NCBI GenBank assembly: GCA_024276495.1 | Contig: JAJRXC010000012.1 | Span: 1 to 39,017 of the forward strand | Direction: 5' to 3' | DNA: 39,017 nt | Source of the DNA: Actinomycetes bacterium | GTDB lineage: Bacteria > Actinomycetota > Acidimicrobiia > Acidimicrobiales > Aldehydirespiratoraceae | In this document: one piece after another, positions 31,810-39,017 of the stretch | Numbering within the stretch: the stretch's first letter is position 1 | Layout: each line of letters starts with the position of its first letter | The notes under the pieces: generated by a model | Databases searched by the model: none | What the model saw: the letters and a program-made list of their open reading frames with translations, nothing else | Told to the model about the DNA's origin: nothing | Made by a program: the position numbers and the translations under genes

Positions 31810-34128
31810 ATGCGCCGCCCCCGGATGCTCTCGATCATCGCCGTGTTCATGGGTCTCGCCCTCCTCGCGGCCGCCTGCGGAAGCGATGCCGACACTCCGG
31901 TTCCCGTCGCCGACCCCGGCGAGAGCGGGAGCGGCAGCGGCGACGCCGGCGGTACCGAACCCGACCTCGATGTGCGCACGCTCGACGATGCCGAGGAGCA
32001 GCCGACCATCGCCGCGTCCTTCGCCGCGGCGACTGCGGCCGGCCAGGTGACCGTCACCGGCGCGAACCCGGGGGCGAACCTCGTCCTCGACGGGGGCCCC
32101 ACCTCGGCGATGGGCACCGTCGACGAGCTCGGCAACCTCTTGTTCCGCAACGTCGTCCCCGGAGGCGGCTATGTCGTACGGGACACGTCGGCGGATCCGG
32201 TCGCGATCACCGACGAGCTCACCGTTCCCTCCTTCACCGATCACCCGGGCGCAGAGTTCTACGAGGCCCAGGAGATCAGCGAGGGCTACGGCTACATCGA
32301 GATGCGCGACGGCACCCTGCTCGCGGCCACCGTGCGGCTCCCCGGCCCGATCGAGGACGGGCCCTATCCGACGGTGATCGAATACTCCGGTTACGACCCG
32401 GCCAGTCCCTACGAGGTCGAGCCGACGATCGGGATCTACGGTCGACTCGGATGGGCGACCGTTGGCGTCAACATGCGCGGCTCGGGTTGTTCGGGCGGCG
32501 CCTTCGACTTCTTCGAGCAGATTCAGACGATCGACGGCTACGACGTGATCGAGGCGATCGCCGCCCAGGACTGGGTCTACGACAACAAGGTGGGCATGGT
32601 CGGGATCAGCTACTCCGGCATCAGCCAGCTGTTCGTGGCGGCGACGCAGCCGCCGAGTCTCGCCGCGATCACGCCGATCTCGGTGATCGAGGACAGCTAC
32701 CGCTCGGTGGTCTATCCGGGTGGCATCTACAACAACGGCTTCGCGAAGAGCTGGGGCGATTCCCGCCAGGGCGCCAACGACGCCTACGGCCAGGAATGGG
32801 TCAACCGCCGGGTGATCGACGAGGGCGACGAGATCTGCGACGCGAACCAGCTGCTGCGAAGTCAGAACCGTGATCTCCGGGAGGCCGCGGCCGAGTCGGC
32901 GTTCTACACGGCCGAAGCCGGCGATCCGCTCGCCCCTCGGACGTTCGTCGACCGGATCACGGTGCCGACGTTCATCGCCGGGGCGTGGCAGGACGAGCAG
33001 ACCGGTGGTCGCTTCTCGACGATGCTCGACAACTTCACGACCGACGTCTTGAAGGTCCATCTCTACAACGGCGCTCACGCCGATTCTCTCGGCCCGGAGA
33101 GCCTGCTCCGGGCGACCGAGTTCCTCGACGTCTATGTGGCGGATCGCACGCCACGGCTCGATCCCCTCGTCCGGTTCGGGGCACCGATCCTGTACGCCGA
33201 GGTGTTCGGCGTGGAAGGTCTCGTCCCGCCACCCGACCGGTTCACATCGCTCGAGGAGGCGCGCTCGGTGATCGAGAGCGAACCACCGTTTCGTGTGCTG
33301 CTCGAGATGGGGGCCAACGAATCGGCCCTCGGTGGGCCTCTCTCGCGGGGCGAGGTGCTGTTCGACTCCTGGCCGCCGACCGAAGCCGAGACGTTCACGT
33401 GGGGTCTCGGCCCGGACGGGCGTCTCGCCGAGACGTCCGAGGGCACCGTTTCGACCGTCGAGCAGTTCACCGTCGACGTCGCCCGTTCGCAGGAGCTCAC
33501 GAAGGCCGCCGAGGACGACGACGATGGCAACGAGTTCGACGATCTCCAGTGGGCGCTCCTCGACGACGGCACCGCCCTCGTCTACGAGACACCGCCGTTC
33601 ACCGATGACCTCCTCCTGGCCGGGACCGGGCTGGTGTCTCTCGACATCCTCACCGCGGCAGGCGACGCCGATCTCCAGGTGACGATCTCCGAGGTGCGCC
33701 CCGACGGCTACGAGATGTACATCCAGTCGGGCTGGCTGCGGGCCTCGCACCGGGCGCTCGACCCGTCGGAGACGACCGACACGCTTCCGTGGCAGACCCA
33801 CACCGAAGCCGACCTCGAACCGCTCCCTGCCGATGAGTTCACGACGGTGCAGGTCGAGGTGTTCCCGGCGGCCCACGTGATCCGGGCCGGTTCGCGGCTG
33901 CGGCTGATCGTCGACAGCCCCGGCGGCAACCGGAACCTGTGGGCCTTCGACGTTCTCCCCAACGACGGCGACACGATCCAGGTCGAGGTCGGGTTCGGCA
34001 CCAACAGCTTCATCAGCTTGCCGTTCGTGCGCGACGTCCCGGTGCCAGCCGGCCTGCCGGACTGCGAGAACACCCGATCGCAGCCGTGTCGGATGTGGGT
34101 CGACTATCCCAACGACTCGGCTGGTTGA
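31810..34128 (+). CDS. CocE/NonD-family X-Pro dipeptidyl-peptidase-like lipoprotein hydrolase
   Basis: This 772-residue protein has a lipoprotein signal peptide ending LLAAAC (lipidated C23), then a Gly/Ser/Asp-rich linker and an Ig-like region. The S15/CocE alpha/beta-hydrolase follows: EMRDGTLLAATVRLPG, NMRGSGCSGG, nucleophile S267 in MVGISYSGISQ, an acid in AGAWQDEQTGG and a His near NGAHADSLG. The C-terminal jelly-roll domain (LLAGTGLVSLDI, VIRAGSRLRLIVDSPGGN) is complete. It should hydrolyse an ester or X-Pro peptide at the outer face of the membrane; the substrate is unknown. The final 25 bases overlap the convergent MFS gene. The ATG at 31810 fits both the lipobox and the promoter. Confidence 0.92.
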   Translation: MRRPRMLSIIAVFMGLALLAAACGSDADTPVPVADPGESGSGSGDAGGTEPDLDVRTLDDAEEQPTIAASFAAATAAGQVTVTGANPGANLVLDGGPTSAMGTVDELGNLLFRNVVPGGGYVVRDTSADPVAITDELTVPSFTDHPGAEFYEAQEISEGYGYIEMRDGTLLAATVRLPGPIEDGPYPTVIEYSGYDPASPYEVEPTIGIYGRLGWATVGVNMRGSGCSGGAFDFFEQIQTIDGYDVIEAIAAQDWVYDNKVGMVGISYSGISQLFVAATQPPSLAAITPISVIEDSYRSVVYPGGIYNNGFAKSWGDSRQGANDAYGQEWVNRRVIDEGDEICDANQLLRSQNRDLREAAAESAFYTAEAGDPLAPRTFVDRITVPTFIAGAWQDEQTGGRFSTMLDNFTTDVLKVHLYNGAHADSLGPESLLRATEFLDVYVADRTPRLDPLVRFGAPILYAEVFGVEGLVPPPDRFTSLEEARSVIESEPPFRVLLEMGANESALGGPLSRGEVLFDSWPPTEAETFTWGLGPDGRLAETSEGTVSTVEQFTVDVARSQELTKAAEDDDDGNEFDDLQWALLDDGTALVYETPPFTDDLLLAGTGLVSLDILTAAGDADLQVTISEVRPDGYEMYIQSGWLRASHRALDPSETTDTLPWQTHTEADLEPLPADEFTTVQVEVFPAAHVIRAGSRLRLIVDSPGGNRNLWAFDVLPNDGDTIQVEVGFGTNSFISLPFVRDVPVPAGLPDCENTRSQPCRMWVDYPNDSAG

Positions 34129-35297
34129 GGCGCTCGTCGGAGCCCGGCGACGGGGGCCATGAAGCCGCTGCGCATCAGGAGGACGGCCAGTAGCGCGGCG
34201 CCGGCGACGACCAGGTACATCCCTTCGTAGTCGACCGCGTCGGCGACGACGCCGAGCATGAGGGCGCCGGCGGAGTTCGCGAGGTCGCCGAACGTCGTGA
34301 CGGTCGCGACGACTTTCGACCGGTCGAGGTCGGTGGCCGAGTCGACCGCGATGAGCATCAACAACGGCACGTTCCACGCCATCCCGATCGCGATGACGAA
34401 CGCACCGACGTAGAGCTGCGACGCGTCGTCGGCCGTGGCGAGCAGGAACGCACCGCCCGCGACGGTCAGGTGGGCAAACGTCGCGAGGTTCCGCCGATCG
34501 AATCGGTCGAGCACCCATCCGCCCGCGACCCGCAGGACCAGCGTCGTGCCGGCGTAGGTCAACAGCAGCCACCGGGCCTCCTCGATCCCGAACTCCTCGG
34601 AGTAGGGCTGGATGAAGGCGTTGAATCCCATGAACGCGATGAAGATCAGGAGGTTGACCACACCGATCCGCGCCGCCACCGGGTGGAACAGCTCTCGGAA
34701 CCCTTCGGCCGGGCGGACCTCGTCGGGCTTCGTCTCCGGCAAGGTGAGAGCGACGAGGCCCGACACCGTCGCGCACAGCGACGCCACCGCGAAGGTCCAC
34801 CCGAACCCGTAGGCCTGCAGGACCGACTCTCCGAGGATCGGGCCGATCGCGAAGCCGACGAACACGGCGACCGAGAACGTGGAGAAGACCTTGGCCCGGT
34901 GCTCCTCGGACGGAAGCTCTGTCGCGGTGGTGGCCTGGGCGAGGTACATCAGCGAGCTGAACCCGCCGGCACCGACCCGCACGAGGAGCAGGACCCACAG
35001 CCGGCCGGTGTCGGCCGCCGGGACGTGAAGGAGTTGGAAGGCGGCGACGCCGAGGGCGCCTCCGATCATGAGCGGACGGCGACCGATGCGATCGCTGACG
35101 ACCCCGGCGATCGGCCGCACCGCCAGCATCCCGAGGGCGAAGAAGCCGAAGGCCAGGCCGATGTCGGTCTTGGAGCCGGCGAGCTCGTCCTCGACCAGGC
35201 GGGGCAGGACCGGAAACGACATTCCGGCCACGACGAAGTAGGCGACACCGGCGCCGAGCAGGGCGATCACTCGCGGCGTGTAGGCGGGTCCGGTCAC
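34104..35297 (-). CDS. MFS transporter
   Basis: This 397-residue protein has about 12 helices. MFS motif A appears as GVVSDRIGRRPLMIGG after helix 2, with a degenerate copy VLDRFDRRNLA in the second half. It resembles DHA1-type multidrug or sugar-efflux proteins; substrate unknown. The GTG at 35297 begins just before the first helix (RVIALLGAGVAYFVVAGMSFPVLP). A longer upstream frame crosses the divergent acyltransferase gene and is rejected. Its tail overlaps the CocE-like gene by 25 bases. The start is 57 bases from that of the divergent acyltransferase. Confidence 0.9.
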   Translation of the reverse strand: MTGPAYTPRVIALLGAGVAYFVVAGMSFPVLPRLVEDELAGSKTDIGLAFGFFALGMLAVRPIAGVVSDRIGRRPLMIGGALGVAAFQLLHVPAADTGRLWVLLLVRVGAGGFSSLMYLAQATTATELPSEEHRAKVFSTFSVAVFVGFAIGPILGESVLQAYGFGWTFAVASLCATVSGLVALTLPETKPDEVRPAEGFRELFHPVAARIGVVNLLIFIAFMGFNAFIQPYSEEFGIEEARWLLLTYAGTTLVLRVAGGWVLDRFDRRNLATFAHLTVAGGAFLLATADDASQLYVGAFVIAIGMAWNVPLLMLIAVDSATDLDRSKVVATVTTFGDLANSAGALMLGVVADAVDYEGMYLVVAGAALLAVLLMRSGFMAPVAGLRRAPQPAESLG

Positions 35298-35354
35298 CGT
35301 CGCACCGTACGACTGCGAGTGGCGGATCCGACAAACGGCGCTAGAACTCAGACC

Positions 35355-36041
35355 GTGCCCGACGATGGTTCTTCGCCCCCTGGTCCTTCGCCGACGGCCG
35401 AGATCGCGCGTTTCACCAAGTGGGCCCGCCGGATCCGTTTCGTCGGGAAGGCGCTGTGTCGGACCACCCACTCGCCTGACACGCTGCCCGACACCGGCGA
35501 CCGTCCGATCGTGATGGTCGCGAACCATCGCAGCCTGGCCGACGTGTTCGTGGCGATCACCGCCCTCGACCATTTCGACCTTCCTGCTCGCTGCCTCGTG
35601 CGGGCCAAGTACTTCGAGACGCCGCTCGTCGGTCGCTGGCTCCACGCCGTCGGCTGCATCCCGGCCGGCGATGGAAAACGGGGCTCGGTCGACATCGCCC
35701 TCGAGACCCTCGCCGGGGGGCGGCCCGTCGCGATCATGGTGGAGGGAAAGATCATTCCGCCCGATCGGCGCGACGAACGAGGACTCGGCGAGTTCCGCCC
35801 CGGTTTCATCGAGATCGCCCGGGCTGCCGGCGCGGTTGTGCTCCCGATCTCACTTCTCGGCACCGACGACGTGTGGGCGAGTCGGGGCCGGGGGCCTCGG
35901 ATCCCTTGGCGGGGACGGCCCTCGGTTCGAGTCCACATCGGCATGCCGATCGTGATCGACGACCTCGACGACGACGACATCATCGAGCGGACCCGCGCCG
36001 CGATCGCCTCGGCTCTCGTGGAGATGGGCGATCGCGGTTGA
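35355..36041 (+). CDS. PlsC-like 1-acyl-glycerol-3-phosphate acyltransferase family protein
   Basis: This 228-residue protein has the catalytic HX4D motif in NHRSLAD (H58, D63). The substrate-binding EG pair is at 130-131, but in IMVEGKIIPP rather than the usual FPEGTRS. RPGFIEIARAAGAVVLPISL is the next conserved block. Family members acylate lysophosphatidate or similar lipids at the membrane. The altered EG motif makes the acceptor uncertain. The GTG at 35355 is chosen because it starts in free space after the divergent MFS gene; the frame further upstream overlaps that gene. The gene ends 58 bases before tRNA-Lys. Confidence 0.88.
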   Translation: MPDDGSSPPGPSPTAEIARFTKWARRIRFVGKALCRTTHSPDTLPDTGDRPIVMVANHRSLADVFVAITALDHFDLPARCLVRAKYFETPLVGRWLHAVGCIPAGDGKRGSVDIALETLAGGRPVAIMVEGKIIPPDRRDERGLGEFRPGFIEIARAAGAVVLPISLLGTDDVWASRGRGPRIPWRGRPSVRVHIGMPIVIDDLDDDDIIERTRAAIASALVEMGDRG

Positions 36042-36099
36042 CGGACCGCTGCGCCGGATTTCGACCTCCTGGCGACCCGCCCGGCGATAGCCTCGACTC

Positions 36100-36173
36100 G
36101 GGCCGCTAGCTCATCGGGTTAGAGCAGGGGACTTTTAATCCCAAGGTGCCGGGTTCGAGTCCCGGGCGGCCCA
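36100..36173 (+). tRNA. tRNA-Lys (anticodon UUU)
   Basis: A complete cloverleaf can be drawn. The acceptor GGGCCGC pairs with GCGGCCC (36166-36172). The D stem is GCTC/GAGC, and the anticodon loop CTTTTAA has TTT at positions 34-36. The T arm is CCGGG-TTCGAGT-CCCGG and the discriminator is A at 36173. CCA is not encoded. The anticodon-stem outer pair is a G-A mismatch, as in many bacterial tRNA-Lys genes. An integrase gene follows within 100 bases, so the 3' half of this gene is the probable attachment site of an integrated element. Confidence 0.95.
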
Positions 36174-36233
36174 CCCATAAGACCAGTTTAGAAGCGATTT
36201 TCTGTATGTTGGCCTCTCGTGGGTATACGGTTA

Positions 36234-36255
36234 TGCCGCGAATCTGCCGCGAATC
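36234..36255 (+). repeat. Tandem 11-base repeat before the integrase
   Basis: TGCCGCGAATC occurs twice in direct, abutting tandem, ending three bases before the AGGAGG ribosome-binding site of the integrase. Such repeats next to an att site are typical of arm-type binding sites for tyrosine integrases or of an operator controlling int. Function inferred. Confidence 0.7.
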
Positions 36256-36269
36256 TCAGGAGGTCGACG

Positions 36270-37379
36270 GTGGGAACGATGCGGCAGCGAAGCGAAGGGA
36301 CCTGGGAGCTCACCGTCTCGGCCGGCCGCGACGCGTCGACGGGCTCGTACCGCCGGGTCATCCGAACGGTCCGCGCGTCGACAAAACGCGACGCGAAGGC
36401 AGCGTTGTCGGAGTTGGAGGTCGAGGTGCGGTCGGGCCGCGTCGGACCCGACGACGTCACTCTCGCCGAACTGCTCGAGCGATGGATGGAGCACCTTCGT
36501 TCCAAGGGCCGGTCCGAGAACACTCTCTACGGCTACCGGCGTTACATCGAACGGGACCTGGTCCCTGCGCTCGGTTCAACCAGACTCTCGAAGCTGACGG
36601 TGCTCAACGTCGACCGCTTCTACGACTCCCTGACCGACCGGGGGCTGGCCCCGGCCACCGTGAGGCAGGCGCACGCCATCCTCCGAGCGGCGCTCAACCA
36701 GGCCGAGCGCTGGGGCCTCGTCAGGCGCAACGTGGCGAAGCTGGCCTCGCCCCCGGCGCAACCCCAACGCGAGCAACAGACTCCCACCGTCGAGGAGGTC
36801 CGCTTGTTGCTCGCGACCGCCGCGGAGATCGACGCTCTGCTCGGAACCTACGTTCGGCTCGTTGCCGCAACGGGCATGCGCCGTGCCGAAGCCTGCGCCG
36901 TTCAGTGGGGTGACCTCGACGCCGACGCGGAGGTGCTCACCATTCGCCGCAGCCACGTCGCGGTGCCAGGAACTCGAACCGACAAGACAACCAAGACTCG
37001 ATCGACACGCACCGTGCGGCTCGACCCATCGACGTCTGAGGAGCTGCTCCGACTCCGCTCGACCCTCCCGGCCATGCTCCGGGCGTCTGGCCAGTATGTG
37101 TTCACGAGCGACGGCCGACTGCCTTGGCGTCCCGACACGGTCTCGACGCGGTGGGCTCGCGTCCGCGATCGTGCAGGGGTCGGCTCAGCGATTCGGCTGC
37201 ACGACCTTCGCCATTGGCAAGCCACTCAATTGCTCGATGCGGGGGTCCCGTTGCCCACGGTGGCAGCGCGACTCGGCCATGCGAGCGGCGCTACAACCAT
37301 GAAGATCTATGCCCATCGGACGATCGGTGCGGACGAACAAGCCGCCGTAGTCGTGGGCAACGCCCTCGACAACCCCTGA
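36270..37379 (+). CDS. int: Tyrosine-family site-specific integrase
   Basis: This 369-residue recombinase has an N-terminal AP2-like DNA-binding segment (TWELTVSAGRDASTGSYRRVIRTVRA), a SAM-like core-binding domain (TLAELLERWMEHL...NTLYGYRRYIERDLVP) and the catalytic domain. R204 (GMRRAE), a Lys in DKTTKTRSTRTV, H311 and R314 (HDLRHWQAT), H337 (LGHAS) and nucleophile Y347 (KIYAH) are all present, so it should be active. The GTG at 36270 is chosen because AGGAGG lies six bases upstream. A GTG at 36219 would start before the tandem repeats. Its position beside tRNA-Lys marks a prophage, ICE or genomic island whose body lies to the right. Confidence 0.95.
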   Translation: MGTMRQRSEGTWELTVSAGRDASTGSYRRVIRTVRASTKRDAKAALSELEVEVRSGRVGPDDVTLAELLERWMEHLRSKGRSENTLYGYRRYIERDLVPALGSTRLSKLTVLNVDRFYDSLTDRGLAPATVRQAHAILRAALNQAERWGLVRRNVAKLASPPAQPQREQQTPTVEEVRLLLATAAEIDALLGTYVRLVAATGMRRAEACAVQWGDLDADAEVLTIRRSHVAVPGTRTDKTTKTRSTRTVRLDPSTSEELLRLRSTLPAMLRASGQYVFTSDGRLPWRPDTVSTRWARVRDRAGVGSAIRLHDLRHWQATQLLDAGVPLPTVAARLGHASGATTMKIYAHRTIGADEQAAVVVGNALDNP

Positions 37380-37387
37380 CGTCAGGG
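37374..37387. repeat. 14-base perfect palindrome over the integrase stop codon
   Basis: CCCTGACGTCAGGG is perfectly self-complementary without a loop and includes the TGA of int (37377-37379). A loopless palindrome suggests a protein-binding site rather than a terminator. It may be coincidental. Confidence 0.5.
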
Positions 37388-37547
37388 CCTGTTGGACGCT
37401 CCCGATCGTGAGCTGATGATGAGTGGTCCAGGTGTTGTGCGGTTTCACCGCTTTGGTCCATGGTGGTCGGGCAATGTCCCGTTCGTGCACAAGACCCCTC
37501 GGTGAATCGGCCTGGTGCAGAGCGGGATCCTACGGTTTGTGTCGCAC
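37388..37547. other. Non-coding stretch after the integrase
   Basis: No credible gene is seen in these 160 bases. Short open frames exist on the minus strand but lack starts with ribosome-binding sites and run into the integrase antisense. It may be remnant DNA of another mobile element, but I cannot name it. Confidence 0.4.
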
Positions 37548-37724
37548 TCACGAGGACCGGTCGTGTCGGCGCCCCCACAGCACATGGTAGAACGGTGCCG
37601 TGAGCAAGCTGGCCGTCAACAGGGTCAACGCGCCGGGGTACACGCCGATAATTGCATCCTCGCTGTCCTTGTTGCCAATGGTTAGGAACAGCCAGAAGAT
37701 GACCGTGGCGGAAAGGAAGCCCAC
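37548..37724 (-). CDS. Small two-helix membrane protein (hypothetical)
   Basis: From the GTG at 37724 the frame encodes 58 residues with two hydrophobic helices (VGFLSATVIFWLFLTIGN and IIGVYPGALTLLTASLLTAPFYHVLW) joined by a charged turn (NKDSEDA), then WGRRHDRSS. I do not recognise it. The frame can be extended to a TTG at 37796, but that part is G-rich, low-complexity and probably not coding. Codon use is more relaxed than in the chromosomal genes. It lies inside the integrated element. Confidence 0.4.
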   Translation of the reverse strand: MGFLSATVIFWLFLTIGNKDSEDAIIGVYPGALTLLTASLLTAPFYHVLWGRRHDRSS

Positions 37725-37739
37725 ATTCGAACTGAAACA

Positions 37740-37895
37740 CCCCACACGAACCCAAAACCCCACGTCACAGACCCCCAGCACCCTCACCGACCCCAACCAC
37801 CCGCCAAACTCGGGTCAGAGCTCTGCTCTACGCCGGCAAACCTAACTGGCAACTACTCCCCACCCTCGAACCCCGCTGAAACCGGAAGCGCCACA
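37740..37895. other. Strand-asymmetric C/A-rich intergenic stretch
   Basis: The plus strand from about 37740 to 37850 is strikingly rich in C and A with runs such as CCCAAAACCCC, and few G. No credible start with a ribosome-binding site or conserved-looking frame is found. It separates two minus-strand small genes. It may be a leader or spacer; function unknown. Confidence 0.4.
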
Positions 37896-38336
37896 TTAGC
37901 CCGGATAGGACGGCCTCCAGTGCTGCGTCCCCCTGATCGGGTCGGTCAGCCGAAGGTCAACGGGAGCATCGGCCAAGAGCGCAACACGGTTGAGAACCTG
38001 GAAGATCTCGCTTCTTTCCTTAGGCCGGTACCCCGCCTGAATACGAATGATCCGCTCGTCCGTTTCCACTACTGGCAATCGACTGCGAATAGCTGGCCGA
38101 TTACACCGAAGTCGCTGAATGTGACCAACAGGAATCACGGTCTCTCGCCACATGTTTACAACGCGCAGCTCGTCCCGATCACTGACGATACATATCCGGC
38201 GAGTCCTGGCAGCGAGAGCAACGACGAGCAGAACTCCAAGAGCCCACAGCAGCCAGGCAAGCTCCCGCATCTCCGCAGCGAACAACGCATAGCCACCAAA
38301 GCCCGGGCCGTACACGACAGCATTGAGGGATGGCAT
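37896..38336 (-). CDS. Membrane protein with PH-like C-terminal domain (hypothetical)
   Basis: This 146-residue protein has one membrane helix (about 26-43, LAWLLWALGVLLVVALAA). A cytoplasmic beta-rich domain follows (RICIVSDRDELRVVNMWRETVIPVGHIQRLRCNRPA...). Single-helix proteins with a small PH-like domain are common in actinomycetes; that resemblance is only suggestive. The ATG at 38336 is chosen because GGAG lies at good spacing; an upstream start at 38411 overlaps the neighbouring gene. It follows the truncated gene by 40 bases on the same strand. If that gene encoded a toxin-like secreted protein, this could be its partner, but nothing in the sequence proves it. Confidence 0.6.
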   Translation of the reverse strand: MPSLNAVVYGPGFGGYALFAAEMRELAWLLWALGVLLVVALAARTRRICIVSDRDELRVVNMWRETVIPVGHIQRLRCNRPAIRSRLPVVETDERIIRIQAGYRPKERSEIFQVLNRVALLADAPVDLRLTDPIRGTQHWRPSYPG

Positions 38337-38376
38337 TAGAGCTTCTCCAACCACGGATCCGCGCGGCCTGAACGTG

Positions 38377-38910
38377 TCATCCACTGGGGTACTCAACCGA
38401 ATTGATGGCATCCCAGATCAGTCCAAATAGCTCCATACCGACAACCGTCACGCGACCGGCAATATCTCGTCGTTGTTCTCGGGGGAGCGAATCCCAGTAG
38501 GCCTCGACCGCCCCGCCCGTGGTGAGGCCAGCTACTGCGAATAAGCCTTCGACGATCGAATCGCGTGACGCTCCCTGCCAGTCGGCCCGCGCCCCGCCAG
38601 GAAACAGCCCGTTTTCCGAGATGATGGTCCCGATCTCGTCGGCGATATCGAGCCCGACCGCCATCCCGCATGTGACGCCAGCCGTCGAAGCACAAAGGGC
38701 CAGCGCCCCTCCAGTCAACAGCGGGTCTCTGTATCGCCAAGCCATCCTACCGACGGAGGCCACCGGACCGGGGATCTCGATCGAGATTCCGGATCCACCT
38801 GAGGGTTCGAACCTGCCGTTGTAGAATGAGAACGTGCCACCGTTTACTCCGTCAACGCGCTTTGAGGCGTTCGTGTCGAACAGGAATCCTTGGCCCTGCT
38901 GTTGCAGTTT
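38377..38910 (-). pseudogene. 3' remnant of an unknown gene cut by an insertion sequence
   Basis: An open frame of 177 residues reads from the apparent IS boundary at 38910 to a TGA at 38377. It begins KLQQQGQGFLFDTNASKRVDG, continues through GGTFSFYNGRFEPSGGSG, then a hydrophobic stretch (LLTGGALALCASTAGVTCGMAVGL) and a helical end (SLPREQRRDIAGRVTVVGMELFGLIWDAI). No good start codon with a ribosome-binding site lies inside, so it looks like the C-terminal part of a longer, possibly surface or secreted, protein. Translation from the GTG at 38763 (128 residues) is an alternative. Family unknown. Confidence 0.5.
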
Positions 38911-39017
38911 GGGTGGCGTCCCAGATTTGGTGTAACTCGGGCCTGGGCGCTGGTTCCTGATTGATGATTCTAGGCGGCGACGGTGGCGTCGTTGTCTGGG
39001 GCTGTGTCGGGCTCCTC
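38911..39017 (-). mobile_element. Partial insertion sequence, IS256-like end
   Basis: From 38911 the plus strand begins GGGTGGCGTCCCAGATTTGG and continues to TGTAACTC at 38938. This layout (GGG...GTCC...TGTAA) resembles the terminal inverted repeats of IS256/Mutator-type elements. On the minus strand a frame entering from beyond the window ends EEPDTAPDNDATVAA followed by TAG at 38970-38972, the likely C-terminus of the transposase about 60 bases from the end. Bases 38902-38910 (TTGCAGTTT) would contain the target duplication. The other end is outside the window, so the family call rests on pattern memory. Confidence 0.45.

Noticed and set aside
31726-35334. Minus-strand extension of the DegT-family frame across the CocE-like gene
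   Set aside because: The extra 1,200 residues are antisense to a lipoprotein with lipobox and catalytic Ser. The DegT family begins at the ATG at 31725.
37185-37755. Two minus-strand frames across the integrase end
   Set aside because: They overlap the integrase antisense, have no ribosome-binding site and no membrane or domain pattern.
38800-38815. GGTTCGAACC, resembling a tRNA T-arm, as a possible second attachment site
   Set aside because: The flanks do not match the tRNA-Lys 3' end (CCGGGTTCGAGTCCCGG plus acceptor) and no cloverleaf can be drawn.
1-39017. CRISPR arrays, rRNA genes, riboswitches and strong hairpin-plus-T-run terminators
   Set aside because: I scanned for regularly spaced repeats, rRNA-like conserved segments and T-runs after hairpins and found none that stand out; most genes abut or overlap, leaving little space for them.

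Overview
The window is chromosomal DNA from a high-GC bacterium, most likely an actinomycete of the Acidimicrobiia or a relative. The evidence is strong G/C bias at third codon positions, a rex-hemA-hemC-hemD cluster, an MshA-type glycosyltransferase, an RsiG-like anti-sigma protein, and several starts that look leaderless (TANNNT, six bases, then ATG or GTG). The taxonomic placement is an inference, since no rRNA or marker phylogeny could be run.

Positions 1-4.6 kb encode an unusual respiratory complex. A minus-strand operon runs 3-TM membrane protein, dicluster ferredoxin, cytochrome b6-like subunit, subunit IV (PetD)-like subunit, Rieske protein. A membrane-anchored monohaem cytochrome c gene lies divergently upstream. 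The cytochrome c and the PetD-like protein share an N-terminal PEHL(L)-K/R-rich motif. From 4.6 to 8.1 kb come a membrane-anchored zinc metalloprotease, glucose-6-phosphate isomerase (pgi) and a YceI-family protein.

From 8.1 to 15.7 kb is a nearly complete haem/tetrapyrrole cluster, transcribed right to left: rex, hemA, hemC, hemD fused to a GNAT acetyltransferase domain, a small protein of unknown function, a HAD hydrolase, hemB, hemL. A near-perfect Rex box overlaps the apparent rex promoter, so haem synthesis is probably tied to NADH/NAD+. From 15.7 to 21.7 kb lie an acyl-CoA synthetase, a secreted CAP-domain protein translationally coupled to a two-gene ABC transporter, and a proC / SAM hydroxide adenosyltransferase / 29-residue membrane peptide operon.

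From 21.7 to 27.2 kb come a YbjN-like protein, MshA-type glycosyltransferase, an RsiG-like protein carrying two c-di-GMP signature motifs, a MoaD/ThiS protein, a histidine phosphatase, a YgjP-like metallopeptidase and an ABC1 kinase with a small acidic partner. From 27.3 to 36 kb there is a decayed Baeyer-Villiger/FMO monooxygenase pseudogene, a DHA2-type MFS exporter, a DegT-family enzyme with His in place of the catalytic Lys, a CocE-type lipoprotein hydrolase, a second MFS protein and a PlsC-like acyltransferase.

At 36.1 kb a tRNA-Lys(UUU) gene is followed directly by a tyrosine integrase. This marks the left end of an integrated element that continues beyond the window. Its interior has more relaxed base composition, small orphan membrane proteins, and a gene apparently cut by the end of an IS256-like insertion sequence at 38,911. 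No CRISPR array, rRNA or second attachment site was seen.
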